From the NCBI RefSeq assembly GCF_022581195.2, contig NC_061455.1:492120-556119 (forward strand): 64,000 nucleotides of DNA, in the 5' to 3' direction. Under the pieces are notes generated by a model. That model saw nothing but the letters and a program-made list of their open reading frames with translations, was not told the DNA's origin and did not search any database. This DNA is from Helicoverpa zea. Its lineage: Eukaryota > Arthropoda > Insecta > Lepidoptera > Noctuidae. Position 1 is the stretch's first letter. Every line of letters begins with the position of its first letter. Shown in pieces: positions 15,014 through 27,329 of this stretch. The translations under genes and the position numbers were made by a program.

Positions 15014-15466
15014 CGATCGGGGGCAGGCGCGCGCGCAACTACTTGATCATTTTACACATGTTTCAGCCTGAAAACCGTTGTAGATTTTGCTGTTGTAGTT
15101 TTTTGTACTATGTTGATTGTGTTGTTAGCTACTGGGATTCGTGTTTTTGTTTGACAAAGTTTTCATAAATCATGTTGAAAACCTGCATAAGTAGAGAGTA
15201 GCCATTGTATCTCCCCTATGTCTACGTACGAAGTCTATAGGTAGTTCATATTTTCATCGCGTTTAGTTTTCATTATGTTAGCAGCAAGCAGCTCTATATT
15301 TGCATTAATTTAAAATTTCTTATCAATATAATTTTCTGTTTATCAAAAAAAACTATTTAGTTATTATTCATATGATTTGTCATAATTCTTAAAACATTTA
15401 TCAGCCACACGACATCTTTAACATCCGTTGGATCATAACTATAATACGTAATGACGTAATCGTTTC

Positions 15467-15543
15467 GATCAAAGGCGAAACGATCAAGATCATCCACGCG
15501 CACTCCCGCGCACATCGGCGAATTGATCAAAACCGCTTTGATC
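15467..15543. promoter_or_regulatory. Candidate TCF/Pangolin site cluster B
   Basis: GATCAAAGG (15467-15475), a palindromic TTGATCAA (15523-15530) and CTTTGATC (15536-15543) lie within 77 bp in a CpG-rich island. This is the densest group of TCF-type cores I found in the desert. Confidence 0.25.
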
Positions 15544-18500
15544 TCACAGATCACGCGCCCTTTACTTATATTACTTACATTTTTACTAACAACCAAACGT
15601 AATGATTACCTCTCCTACCGTTTTACTATCAACCTTAACTTTATCTATACAAGATTCATTTTCAATTCTATTTACATAAAACCTAATACATTTTAGAATA
15701 ACCTAATTTAAATCACACAGAACACCAGAACATCCTTTTCTCCCCTTTCTTGCCATTACATTCTCAACCTCCACTCTCTAAACTTTAAGTTCAATTTCGT
15801 CCGTTCTAAAGTTATCACTTACGTCCTCTGGAGTATGTTGTTGGTCCGTGTGATGTGTCAAAACGGTGATGAGTAGCAGGCTCTCGGAGTAAACACATGT
15901 GTGCGGTGGTCTCCTCTGCATTACCTAGAACCACTCGGATTGACCTGGAAAACTATTATTTGACATAGATATCAGGATTATAGTAAGAGTTGATAAATAG
16001 TTGGTAATGATGCCTGAGTAATTAATAAGTGTAATTTAGAAGGTAAGGAAAGTGAGGAAGGAAGAATGATTTTAAGACACCACCACTATGATAATACAAT
16101 GCTGTGGTCAAAAATATAAGTATCTTGCTCATTGTGGGTTTAATTATCATCCCACACTAGACGGAAGAAATCCTTAGAATCTAAGTGGAAAATACTAAGA
16201 AAGAAACTATTCATTGTCTCATTCTAACGTAGCTTTTCCCAAGAAGATCGACTGTCAAATTAGGTACTAATTTCTAGCCTCCTTAACTATGTCTCCTGGA
16301 TAGAAACAATAATAAACTGAACCACCCACAAAGTTCAAAAACCCCAATTCCTTATAATTAACGATGTCCTACCCGGGAATCAAACGCGTGCGGTCCGGTG
16401 TAGTCTTACTTGTTACCAGCGACCCACTTGACGTAATTAGTGCAATTATACTAATTTCCTCGTTAAGTCTTAGAGGAAATGTTTATAAACTGTGCTCGAG
16501 AGATTAGGGCGAGGAAGACTACGTGGCCCATTTTGGAAAGGTAGGGTTTAATCAGATAGCTGTAGGTAATTTTATAGAAGTTCTGGTAACCTTTTGTTGA
16601 TATCGCAATAGTCAGCAGAATCATTTAGCTCAGTACATCCATCTTTTAGTAGCTACATATTTAATATTATTTTGTTTACTATGATTAGAAAAAATAATAG
16701 CAATGTTACGAATGGAGCAATCGCAATTTCTAACGACATTAACGTCTACATACTTTCTTGCTAAACACGGGACATAGAGTCCTAAAACCTCACATTTTAT
16801 AAACGAGGAAAGTCCAAAAAAGTACATAACTAACAATAAAATATGACACATCAACAGATAATCACAGACCCTGGGAAACATTACGACTTCAATGAATACA
16901 CCAACATCACAAAATCATAACAGCTTTACAAAATAAGTGAAAATCAAGTAAATTGTACACAAACACCCCGCATGGTACGACTAATGGCCCACGCTGGTAA
17001 TTGTATACAAATGTTACCGAATCGGGAATCCAGTCGCCACCATCTCGATATTCTGACGATTTCACTCAATATAGAAGAGTGTGAATTGATTTTATTTTAG
17101 GGTTGGTGCACCGATTTGTATCGCGCTTTCAAATATTTTGATATTTAGAAATTATAAAGTGAGAGAAATCAGAGTACCTACATTCATTGCGGTTTCACCA
17201 TGTTAACTTCTTTGCACCAGAATTATAAAAAGTAATGTTTCTTAATAAATGGAATATCTAAGTATCTAAAACTGTCACATTTTTTAAATCAGTATTGATT
17301 TTCATTTCATGGAAATTGCATGAATTTTAAACAAGATTAATGATGCTATAATGGATGCTTCTTACCAAAGATGGTATACGTAGGTACAGCCCTTAATATC
17401 GAGAAGGACAATAAACCGTTCTTCCACATTCTTGTAAAGTGCTGGATGCGGGAGGGCAGAGGTCGGAGGGACATAAATACTAATTCTTTTATTGTGTGAA
17501 TCAACGTCCACTCCAATAGATACTAATAGATACAATATTGGTACGTTTCTGTTATAATTTTTGGGGTGTTGAAGAAGGTTGTGATAATACTGATAATTTT
17601 TCTTCGGACAAAGATTATTCAATGATAGTTTCGTTCAAACAAATTAACTTGTAGGCAGGATATCATCTTATCTTCAATATCAGCTAGAATATACGCAATA
17701 TTGGAAACTTCTTCTTTTTGTTTTGGCCAGTCTCCTGAAGATTGGCCGTCAGCTTTCTGTCCATAGCCAGCCAAAACAGTTGCCCCCGTATGTTCGTATG
17801 CATGGAAACAAATAGCTACAATTCCTTAAAACTTACCCACAAATCTATCCATCATTGACATTCACGCAACCATCTTACCGTACTTGCAACAAGACACAAA
17901 CATTGTCAACAAAATCTCAGCATCCATACGGGCGCATTGCTGTCCAATTGGATCCCACAATAGTCCGACTTCGGCACACAATACCGGCTTTGTGCAGTAA
18001 TTGCATTAAGGCGATTAAGCCATTGTGTCTCACAACTGACTTGTTGTATATTGTATATGTTGGACTTTGGTAAAACTTCCCGTTTGTGGTGGCTGGAATA
18101 TTCCCGCGTCTCGAGGTCCTACAGATTCATTGGATCATAAAAGATGTTGTGTGCAAGGAACTTGGTCAGTTCTGCTTTTGTTAAACGTGGTCAAGTCAAT
18201 TTAAATCATTTCAAGAATTGTTACCCTGAATTGCAGTCTTTTCTCCAACTTTATACGTAATTGTGAAACTTAGATTTGACACGCTGGGTCAGCATTTTCT
18301 AAGATTTCCTTGAATAATAAGGACAAGAATTAATCCTGGTTTAGCCGATAACCGACTAAAGTTATAGTTAAAGTTCTTTAATTTAATAAAAATATAGAGC
18401 AATATATCACGAAAAACTTTAAAAGGCTGTAATGTAATGTTGATTTATGTGATAAACATTAGCGGGATTGTTATTAATTGACGCACAGACGCGCCGTGAC

Positions 18501-19998
18501 CCCGTGTAAACCATTTAGCTGAAATACCGTGACTATTGACCCCAACCAATGAAGGGGTAACATTGGTGAGTGGTACAAGGCAGAATCCGAACACCAATAG
18601 ATCAAAATTAACGTAAACGTAAAACAAAAACTAAAAACGGTAATTATTAGATAGGTCCCGGCTATTTAGCATCAGGTCTTTGTTGATGTCACGTATGTCC
18701 TGCTGAATAACTTGTTGGTTTCTTATTAAAATAAATGTATTTTGTTTTAAGAAAGTACCCGAGTAAAAACCTAAGAGGATCGATGATTGCGGTATCTAAC
18801 ACGGCGATTTTTTTCAAATCGACCCCAATCGGCAAAACAAACTCTTCAGCTTTATAATATTAGTAAAGGATTCGTTTTACTGAAAGAGAGAATAGATTTT
18901 TTACATAGTGATGCTTTTACACATTCTCGTGACACGTCCTGTCTCATACATTTGGCAATAATCGCTCCTTCCTTCACACTTGTACCACATCCTACCACAG
19001 TGGTCTGTATGACAGCAACCCGCTCTTTAAAGCAATCCGTTCCGCTGATGACCGCTACCGATGCAGGGTTACATAGCACTCGTAAATAACCAGTAACTAT
19101 GTGAAGTAATGAACACTGATCTAATTTTAAAGCTTTATTACGTGTTTCTTTATTTATGTGCTTTATAGCATGTCTTTGAATTAGCTAAGTATTTTTTATA
19201 GCCACTAAGGGTCCAATGCTGTATAGGTTTTTCAAATTCTTTAAATACCTAGGTAACTTTGAAGCGCTTGTTCACTTTATTGAAATTTGAAAGTTCAAAG
19301 GAAATTTTCCTCTCTACAAAAGGGTAAGAATATACACAGGTAAGACGAAAATTAACTCTTAAGAGGCTTAAGGGGTCTCAAAACATGCTACAGCTCTAAA
19401 TATGATTTAGACTAGACATGAGAGTGACCTCATAGTAACTAATTATTACCGTACTCCATCTCTAATTATTATTCCAGGATACATTTACGTAAGCACTAAA
19501 TCTAGTGCGATATTCTTGCTTACACTTTTAATTTCTTAGCATGTAAACAAAATCCTTCATAACCACTAACATCCTGCTTCGAGGGGTGGTCATTTAGTCA
19601 GTGGGGATGACAGGGCAAGTGTGGACAGTGTTGCCAGTAATGGCTGGCAAACGGATGGCGTGCCGAGATATTATAATTGCTGGGAGACTGGACTGTATGC
19701 GGGCGAGTGTCGGCCAGGGCAGGGGGTGGCAACATTTTGTGAGCTTACAAAAAGTATCTTGTAAAAAGTTGTTAAAAATAAATATTATATGTTAAGTCAC
19801 ATCATACCTACTAAACATAGCACCTTCACTTCAAATCTATTTAATAACAGTCATTTTCTTGGGCAAAAGTATTTCAAAGTATATTTAACAAAATTGAATT
19901 CCGTCAATGTCTTAACATTTGTCATTGAAATATCCAGATCCGCATGTGTACGTAGGTACATTTTCAAAATACAAGATCAAGTCTCGCGAGGAGGAGGT

Positions 19999-20124
19999 TG
20001 GGTTGAGGAGGTCAGATAGGCAGTCGTTCATTGTAAAAGACTGGTACTCAGCTGCATCCAGATGGACTGGAAGCCGACTCCAACATAGATGAAAAAAGGC
20101 TAGGCAGAATGCAGGTAATGATGA
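19999..20124 (+). repeat. Truncated SINE/LINE 3' tail
   Basis: Contains the tail segments of a moth-wide repeat: GGTTGAGGAGGTCAGATAGG, then the TACTCAGCTGCATCC and GACTGGAAGCCGAC blocks, ending in AATGATGA. The same tail is present, inverted and more complete, in the UBR7 intron at 52.5-52.9 kb. The tRNA-like head is absent. Confidence 0.75.
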
Positions 20125-21000
20125 CCAAGACTCGTAAGTAATAATAATAAGTAAATACTAAGTATCGGCTCTCAGTTTTGCATTTTTGAAACGTCACTTA
20201 CATAAAATACTCCCAAGGTTTACCACCCCTGGTGTCGCCAACTTTCCACAACTAATCGCTATGAGTGCTCTTTGAAATCATTCAATTATGAATATTGACC
20301 AACAAAGAAATTCTCGTTTACACTCGTTTAGACATTGGGGAGATGAGAACGTTGCATCATGAAGTAGAAACATTAACTGACCACGATAATAATCGTCCGT
20401 CAGTCTAATAATCAGGAGCTTTTCGAATTAAAGAATTGGTAGAGCTACCTTTTAAAATGAACTGCCAGTAATCATAAGAATATTCTTCAGGTAGTTCTAC
20501 TAATCATTATATAAAAACATTATATCTAAAAATATCTCGAAGACACCTTCACATAACAACATATAAAGCGACATTAGATAAGTAGTCAATGGAACAGTCA
20601 TAAGCAATGAATCTGATAGCATAGGAGCGCATAGTAAATTGGTCGGGCGAATAACAATCAGACTGGCTAGAGGTCCAATTACAGGACTTAACCTCGGCGC
20701 AGGGGTCACAATATAATTTAATAACCTCGTGTTGTAGTGTGCGTGTCTACGAGTATGTGGGATTGTGTGTGAGAATAGATGTTTATACACTCATTTTGAA
20801 GTTGAAGTTATTTAAAAGTAGGTATTGCAGATAATAAAAAGTTTTATAAAATAAATAAGAAAGAAGATACGCATTTTAGAAAAGGAAGGTCCCGGTTGTA
20901 GAAAAAAATCACAGGTCTTTGCAGGTACTTGAATGTGTCCAAAATTGTAGGCTCACTAAGTAATATAAAGAACTTGTAAAATATTTACCCCGCAGCATTT

Positions 21001-21060
21001 GGTTAGACTTTAAGCCAACCCCAACATAATTGGGAAAAGGTTAGGCAGATGATGATGATA
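21001..21060 (+). repeat. Short SINE/LINE 3' tail fragment
   Basis: Decayed copy of the GGTTAGACT...AAGCCAACCCCAACATAAT...GGGAAAAGGTTAGGCAG tail, ending in a (GAT)n run. Same family as the fragment at 20.0 kb. Confidence 0.65.
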
Positions 21061-21547
21061 AGTACCTAATATGAAGGATGCTATGACACTCAGGAGTTTA
21101 ATATATCAATCGAGGGGATGAGAGTATTGCAATATTTTCATAAGTATTTAAAGAATGCAAAGCAGCTGAAAGATACGAGAAAACACTCATCAAATACTTA
21201 ACTTAGTCGCTAAGAGTGGTCGAGAACTGTACCTATGTATGTCTCATTCATACTTCAGCCAATTAAATTCATGCGATGCTTTCATAATTATTGAAGAACT
21301 TGACTGGAGTTAACCTCTGTGCAGGTCACAATATAATTTAATAACCTCTCATTGTTGCTAGTGTTTGTAACATGGAGAACAAAATTACTAGCGGAGGTGC
21401 CATAACGGAAAATCTGCTAAGAAAGTAGCGCGCCAAAATGGAGGAACGTTACTGTCTTCGCCCTTATACGCTTTCTTTGGTCCCGATTTGACCTAGAAGA
21501 AAGCGCCTGACCTACCTGCACTATAGCATCTCATACTGTTACTGTTA

Positions 21548-21833
21548 CAGCCTTTTTATCATCCCACTGCTGGGCATAGGCTTCCTCTCACACGGAGAAG
21601 GATTGAGTATTAATCACCACGCTTGCTCAATACGGGTTGGTGATTTCAGACTACACAGTCCAGGTTTCCTCAAGATGTTTTCCTTCACCTTTTTATCAGC
21701 CATTGGTGTCCAAGATATACTTAGAAAGTACATACAAACTTAGAAAAGTTGCATTGGTACTTGCCTGACCTGGAATCGAACCCACACCCTCATTTTCGAG
21801 AGGTTGGTTCTTTACCCACTAGGCCACCACGAC
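21548..21833 (-). mobile_element. tRNA-derived SINE with second-type tail
   Basis: Read on the minus strand, a tRNA-like head (GTGGTGGCCTAGTGGGTAAA A-box region; GGTTCGATTCC B box) is followed by a body with GTACTTTCTAAGTATATCTT. It then passes into a tail complementary to the TCTCACACGGAGAAGG and TGCTCAATACGGGTTGG blocks. The head and body match the copy at 52.5 kb, but the tail differs, so two SINE types share one head. Pol III origin is inferred from the A and B boxes. Confidence 0.75.
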
Positions 21834-24800
21834 TTACACTCTAATCTTTCCTTACTCCGTGGTGTATAACGATATGTGTGAGTGTGTGCGTGTTTGTGTC
21901 TGTGTGTGTTGTGTGGGCAGTAGAATTGTTTACAACAATTGTACAGAAACGGGAGACGGTTATTGTGATACAAATGCTCATATTTATGCTCATTTTTATT
22001 ACGAGATGCATTATGTCTAATAGTAGCTAGTCTCATATATCCCTTATCCTGATGATTTAGAAGAGTTTCACGTAGTTGCCTACTGAATAATAATGTAGCT
22101 GCCAATTAAGAAGGAACATTCATATTTTAATTTGTGGAGATGAAAATAAACTAAATAAAATAAAATAAAAATAAACATTAAAAAATATTATAATAAGTAG
22201 TTGTAAGTATTGTAAGAAAAAATGTTTAGGAATACCAAATCATACTACGAATTAAATCCCGAAACCATAATAAGTTTGAATAAGTACCCTAATCACATTC
22301 TTTAACAAGCGAAAGCCAAACTACTTTCACCTTCCATGAAATAAAAATCTATTTTTTTTTTTACCAAAGCACATTTTTTACGTACTTTTGTAAACCAAAA
22401 CTATATAAATAACCTGTAGTTACCCGCCCCGTAGTAATTACACAAATAGATGCACAAAATATCATGTTTCCTTTGTACAACACACAAATATTTTACTAAT
22501 ACCAGTAATACGATATCGATACGATAATTACTGCAAACAATGTCACTATCAGATGGTCTGTTCAAGCGGCAAAGTTTTGTCGTTAACGGTCTAGCAGTTT
22601 TGGAGGTAAGAGCGATTGGCGCGGGATAGACATTCCGGGTTTTTTTTGTGAGTGATAAAATCGCTTTAGTTTTAATTGCCGGTTTTTAACAAAGAGCTTT
22701 GTATGATTACTATTGATAACCAATATCAAATATCGAAAATTCTTCAATCGCGTACTTCGTAAAAAGCGAAACATAAAAAATATAAACAGGACTGCTTCAG
22801 GATCACAAAAGAAAATGTCTTTCAGCAGTTTCAGCCAGATTCATATATCTTTTGTTTTTTTATTTACATACATACAGCAAAGGCTGTTTTAATATTACAC
22901 GGCCATGAAAACCTGACTTTAGCTTGAAATGGCTGTAAATATAACGATGGCATACTTCAAAATTATCGTTATTTTGTACTATACTTTTACAGGAACTCTT
23001 CATAAATCCTCGTTAAAACAGCTGAAAAATACCAAGTTCATCTGAACCTCACCTGGCTTGTTAGCAAACTGTGCAGTTTATTTTCAGTGTTCAGCATATT
23101 CTTCTGAGAACTAACTATTAAAACTCCGCGTTGTTTCAGTGACGTCTCAATACCGGCGCGAGCGCAGATGCCTTCGGGTTTAGGCTGGGTGCATATGAAA
23201 GTGACTTTTTAATAGTATTTACTTCCCAAGTTTAATAAAACTGTTAAAAAATAAAACTGTGTATGAAAAAGCTTCTATACATATTATTCATTCACTGCTG
23301 AAAAGACAAAAACCATTTTCATTTTTGAATGTTTTGAGTAAAGTTGTGACTTGTGTTTTTAATAAATAGTCTGAATATTATGTAGGAAAAGATACTCAAA
23401 AAAATATAATCTCCATCTATTCTTCAAGAGGTTCACTATCGGCTTATTTTCCTTACTTAAAGACATGATTAAATCAGCATCATGCGACTCTAAATTCCTA
23501 TAGATGACGGTCTCTCCGATATAATCACTATCACAATGAGTCACTCGCAATCTTTAACCAATAACAGTGAAGACACTTCCTCTTTTTAACATCTAACAAT
23601 ATAAGACTAATCGACCTCAACTTAACCAAAGAGTTGTCGTATCTACAAAGTGATCAGTTAATCTGTGACTACACAAATAGCGATCTTCTTTCGCTACCCA
23701 CCTTTACCGCGGCGATCTCTTTGATGTCGGCAATTGTTACGTTTGATGTAGCCGCCGTTACTGGTTCGTGTTAACTGTTCCAAATATTACTGTACGCGTC
23801 GGTTGTTGGTACATTAGTGAGAAACAAGTTGGAAAATTCTGATAATATAGTGTTGGTTGAGAAAAACAAATTACTGCTTATGTTAAATTCTGACGTAGAT
23901 CCTTGAACCCTGTTTCCACTCTATAAATATGTATACTTAGCATTATTTCAAACATATCTAATTCTACATTCGTTTCTAATAGTTTAGTCATGAAACGCTT
24001 AATAGAGCTTAAGCTGAACCGCCCAAGTAATTCAGTGAGTTCTAAATAGAACTTGAGGAATGTTTAATGACAGTGTTTTACAGTCGAAAATCAACGCAGT
24101 ACTGTGTGAAACTTTTAATGCAAGTTGTGTTATAACGAGCTTTGTCTATTGTCATCCTTTTGCTTGCTCTTTTTAAGACATGTGTCAGATTCCAATAACC
24201 TTAAGTTAGTAAATTATGCCATAATTTATCCTTCAAAATACCCAAAAACACTCTCTCGAAAATTCCAAGAAGCAGCTGAAAAAAAACCTAATTTGTTATG
24301 AAACACTGGGAAGAGTTCATAACTGGTTTGTTTGTTAAACAGTTCTTACCTATACACATTAGAGATGCGCTTGCGCCTTGATCTGACGTACCAAAGCTAT
24401 TGGAGTTAAGAAAAAACTTGTGTAGTCTAGTGCGAGTTGTTGACTAAACAAAGCACTGGTGTAAACTTTAGTGTATTATGCACGCTAATTGCTTGAGGAG
24501 TTATTAGCGTCAAAGTTTAAAATGTTTACGTTAGAAATCAGCGTCACAATTTCTTTACAACATCATTTTCTTTTCGTCATCGTAGAAATGAAATAGAAGT
24601 GGTCAATTCTGCAGAAAACACAATTGGTTATCAATATTTCTTTAAAAAAAAATACTGAAGGAGCGTTGTGAATCCTTCAAAGAATAATATCAATTCAACC
24701 GAATTCACCCCAAAAATAAATTGGCCATCACAATCTTCAAAATTGAGACGATATTAAGCTGAATAAATATTTCGCATTCACCTATTCATGAGAGTACCTA

Positions 24801-27172
24801 CTGACCATAGAGAAGAGATTATTGCGACCATTTCAAAAGAGCAAAGCGATTATCCAAGAATCGATTCATACACCCCAAAATATTCGGACACATCATGAAT
24901 GACGACCAACAATCATAATAATTACAGCTTTCTTTACAAAAAAATATAAAATCATACACAATCCCATTTTGGGACACAATTTCGGAAAGAATAACATCCG
25001 TCTGAAAGGGTACACAGGATTTATAAATACAGCAATGTGTGCCAAACACGTACTTTGAATAAATATAATGTGTATAAACAATTTCTATAAAAGAATCGCA
25101 AATATGAAAATATCCGGATTGTCGGAATAAACCCTTTTTTTACAAGATTAGCCGACGACAATGCGGTGAAAGGATTCAATGTTACAATTTTCAAATTCGT
25201 GACTATTACTGTCATGACAATTTCTGTCAAACGATGACATCTCGGGCTTAAACACCGTGCGACGTATATTTGAGATTAAGAAGTACTTTCATGCATTATG
25301 AATGTAATGTATGTACAGGTGGGAATATAAAGAAACTGTCACAAAAATGTCATACGAAATAACAGCCTTATCATCAACATTACGATTATTTTCGATTCCT
25401 GTTAAAAACTTCATTAGCTCAATGTGTTTTTGGCGTAAAACATCCTTTTACCAATATTTTAGGTTGATTACAGCATAATTTACCTCTTTATTATGGCAAG
25501 TTTATTAAAAAACCGCAAATTCGGCAAGTCAATATGGACATTGTCACTTTTTCATACCGAAACCGTCATCTTTTTTGGAGTTTACAAAAACAATCCGTAT
25601 TTAGAGCTCATTTCCCAAAACCGTACCGAAGACGTTACCATATTTAACTAGAGATTAACACTACCATTTTGGCGGGAAGTCGTCAGTTACCGAACACAGC
25701 CGAACCGAACGCGCCGCATAAAACAGCATAAAACGGGTTAATCTCCGCCCAGTAATCCTGTAACATATGTATCTGTCGTTGCGTTTTGACGTAGATTTAC
25801 AATTATTTACAAGAAATACTCGCTGCACGCCGGTTGTGTGCGCTCACGATAATCCGCGGATTAACTCGCGTCTTGTTTATGGTGAGCTGTCACCCGCCTA
25901 ATTGTCTGTGGTCGGGAAAAAGCGCGGGAACGATGGGACAAAATGGCGACCGTGATTTATTTGGGGTTGGTGGTTTTCACAATATTTCTAGAGCAAGATG
26001 TTTTGTGTCGAATGAGAGATGGTCCGTGCGGTCGGATTATATTGGTTTCGAGTTACTTGTTTTCTACGAGCTCAAACTGCTCATCATTTGATTTGCAGCG
26101 CGTAGACGGCGCGATGTGCACACGTCGCTTGTCCACACAATATATTAGTCATTGTCTTGTCGTCTGGCTGTACGTTATTTTAAGATTTATCAGCGTCTAA
26201 GAGAATTTGTGCAAAATAAAAATGTCAACATGGTCTTACCTTGTGAAGTAAAAAGTGAATTATAATGCTGCTATCTCTGTTTACTCGAGAAGGGATCAAT
26301 TAGGGAGCTTTAATTAAGCTGTTAGTCATTGTGGTCACTTCCAGCATTGGCAGCAGTTTGATGTAAACCAATCATCAATGAGTAACTTTCTATGAATAGG
26401 TTGGTGCTATGGGTATGCATCAGTTGACTGAAGCTTTGTTATGTTATACCTAATAGCAAAACTCATGTTAATGTGCAAATATATTTTTTCGTGTCTGTTT
26501 AGGCAAATCTTGAGTCACATTCTATTTAATGCAATATAGGTAATGCTTCTTACATAGATATTGTCGAATGGTTATCTATTAAAACCCGTTTGGATAGTTC
26601 TGAGAAGCTTTCCTTCTGAATCATCCCGGATCTGTCTCAAATCACCCTTTAACTCAAAATTAATCACTACCAAAACTTTTATACTAACCGATTTAAACAA
26701 CAGGATATTATTTAATCAACATATCACATACCTAATTGGAGACACAATAAAGTTATTTTGCCGTTATAATTCTGACGTCTTCAAAGCAAATGACAGTTAT
26801 TTCAACATGGCGGAATCGGTAGCCATTGAGCTGTGACAAACGGAACTGGAAATGACGTCATTAAACTATCTTTACTGTGACGGGACGGATCTTGAAGTGA
26901 TTGTGGCTGACGAGATTTGGCGGAATTTTAATGTTCGATTGACTTGTTGTTACTTGTGGGTTTGCTCGTCAAATTATTCTTAGACCTCTTACGATCTTTC
27001 CTTTACTTGTAAATGTTAAACCAGCCTACTTAAATATACTTAAGCGTTGGTATTTCTAAACTACTATTAAACTGCTGCGGATCTTCTCTATGGGACTGCA
27101 TAACTCCTTGGAATCGTCCTTTTCATAAGAACCTGTCTATGAAATGATTGATATTATGACTGTTATTATACA

Positions 27173-27319
27173 AACATACTTAACTGTTATAAGAACCACT
27201 TGAAATTTTGTACGCCATCATAAGGCAAAACATGAGTTGATACTACTTATAACACCTATGCTTTGTACCATGTTTTACAAAATAAAGTATCTTTATCTTT
27301 CTTTATCTTTATCTTTATC
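27173..27319 (+). mobile_element. 5'-truncated LINE 3' end with TSD
   Basis: A 147-bp insertion ending in AATAAAG and a (TCTTTA)n microsatellite tail. It is flanked by an exact 10-bp direct repeat TTATTATACA (27163-27172 and 27320-27329), the hallmark of target-primed reverse transcription. No coding sequence remains. A third diverged copy of the flanking TTATTATACA/AGGTACATCT unit at 27361-27385 shows the target was already a short tandem duplication. Confidence 0.75.
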
Positions 27320-27329
27320 TTATTATACA

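Larger units (their letters stand above)
10284..19998. other. Intergenic desert with candidate regulatory islands
   Basis: No protein gene seen. The interval contains CpG-richer islands, notably 12.54-12.66, 14.94-15.06 and 15.46-15.56 kb. Several carry TCF/Pangolin-type sites, listed separately. A decayed tRNA-SINE head is possible near 16.36-16.43 kb, where a minus-strand GTTTGATTCCC resembles a B box. Confidence 0.5.
20125..27162. other. Intergenic, repeats only
   Basis: Apart from the repeats listed inside it, no gene is recognisable. CpG-richer islands near 23.70-23.78 and 25.66-26.12 kb are candidate regulatory DNA. The second contains a short ATG-started reading frame with a hydrophobic N-terminus (25943-26200, plus), too short and isolated to call. 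Confidence 0.5.
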
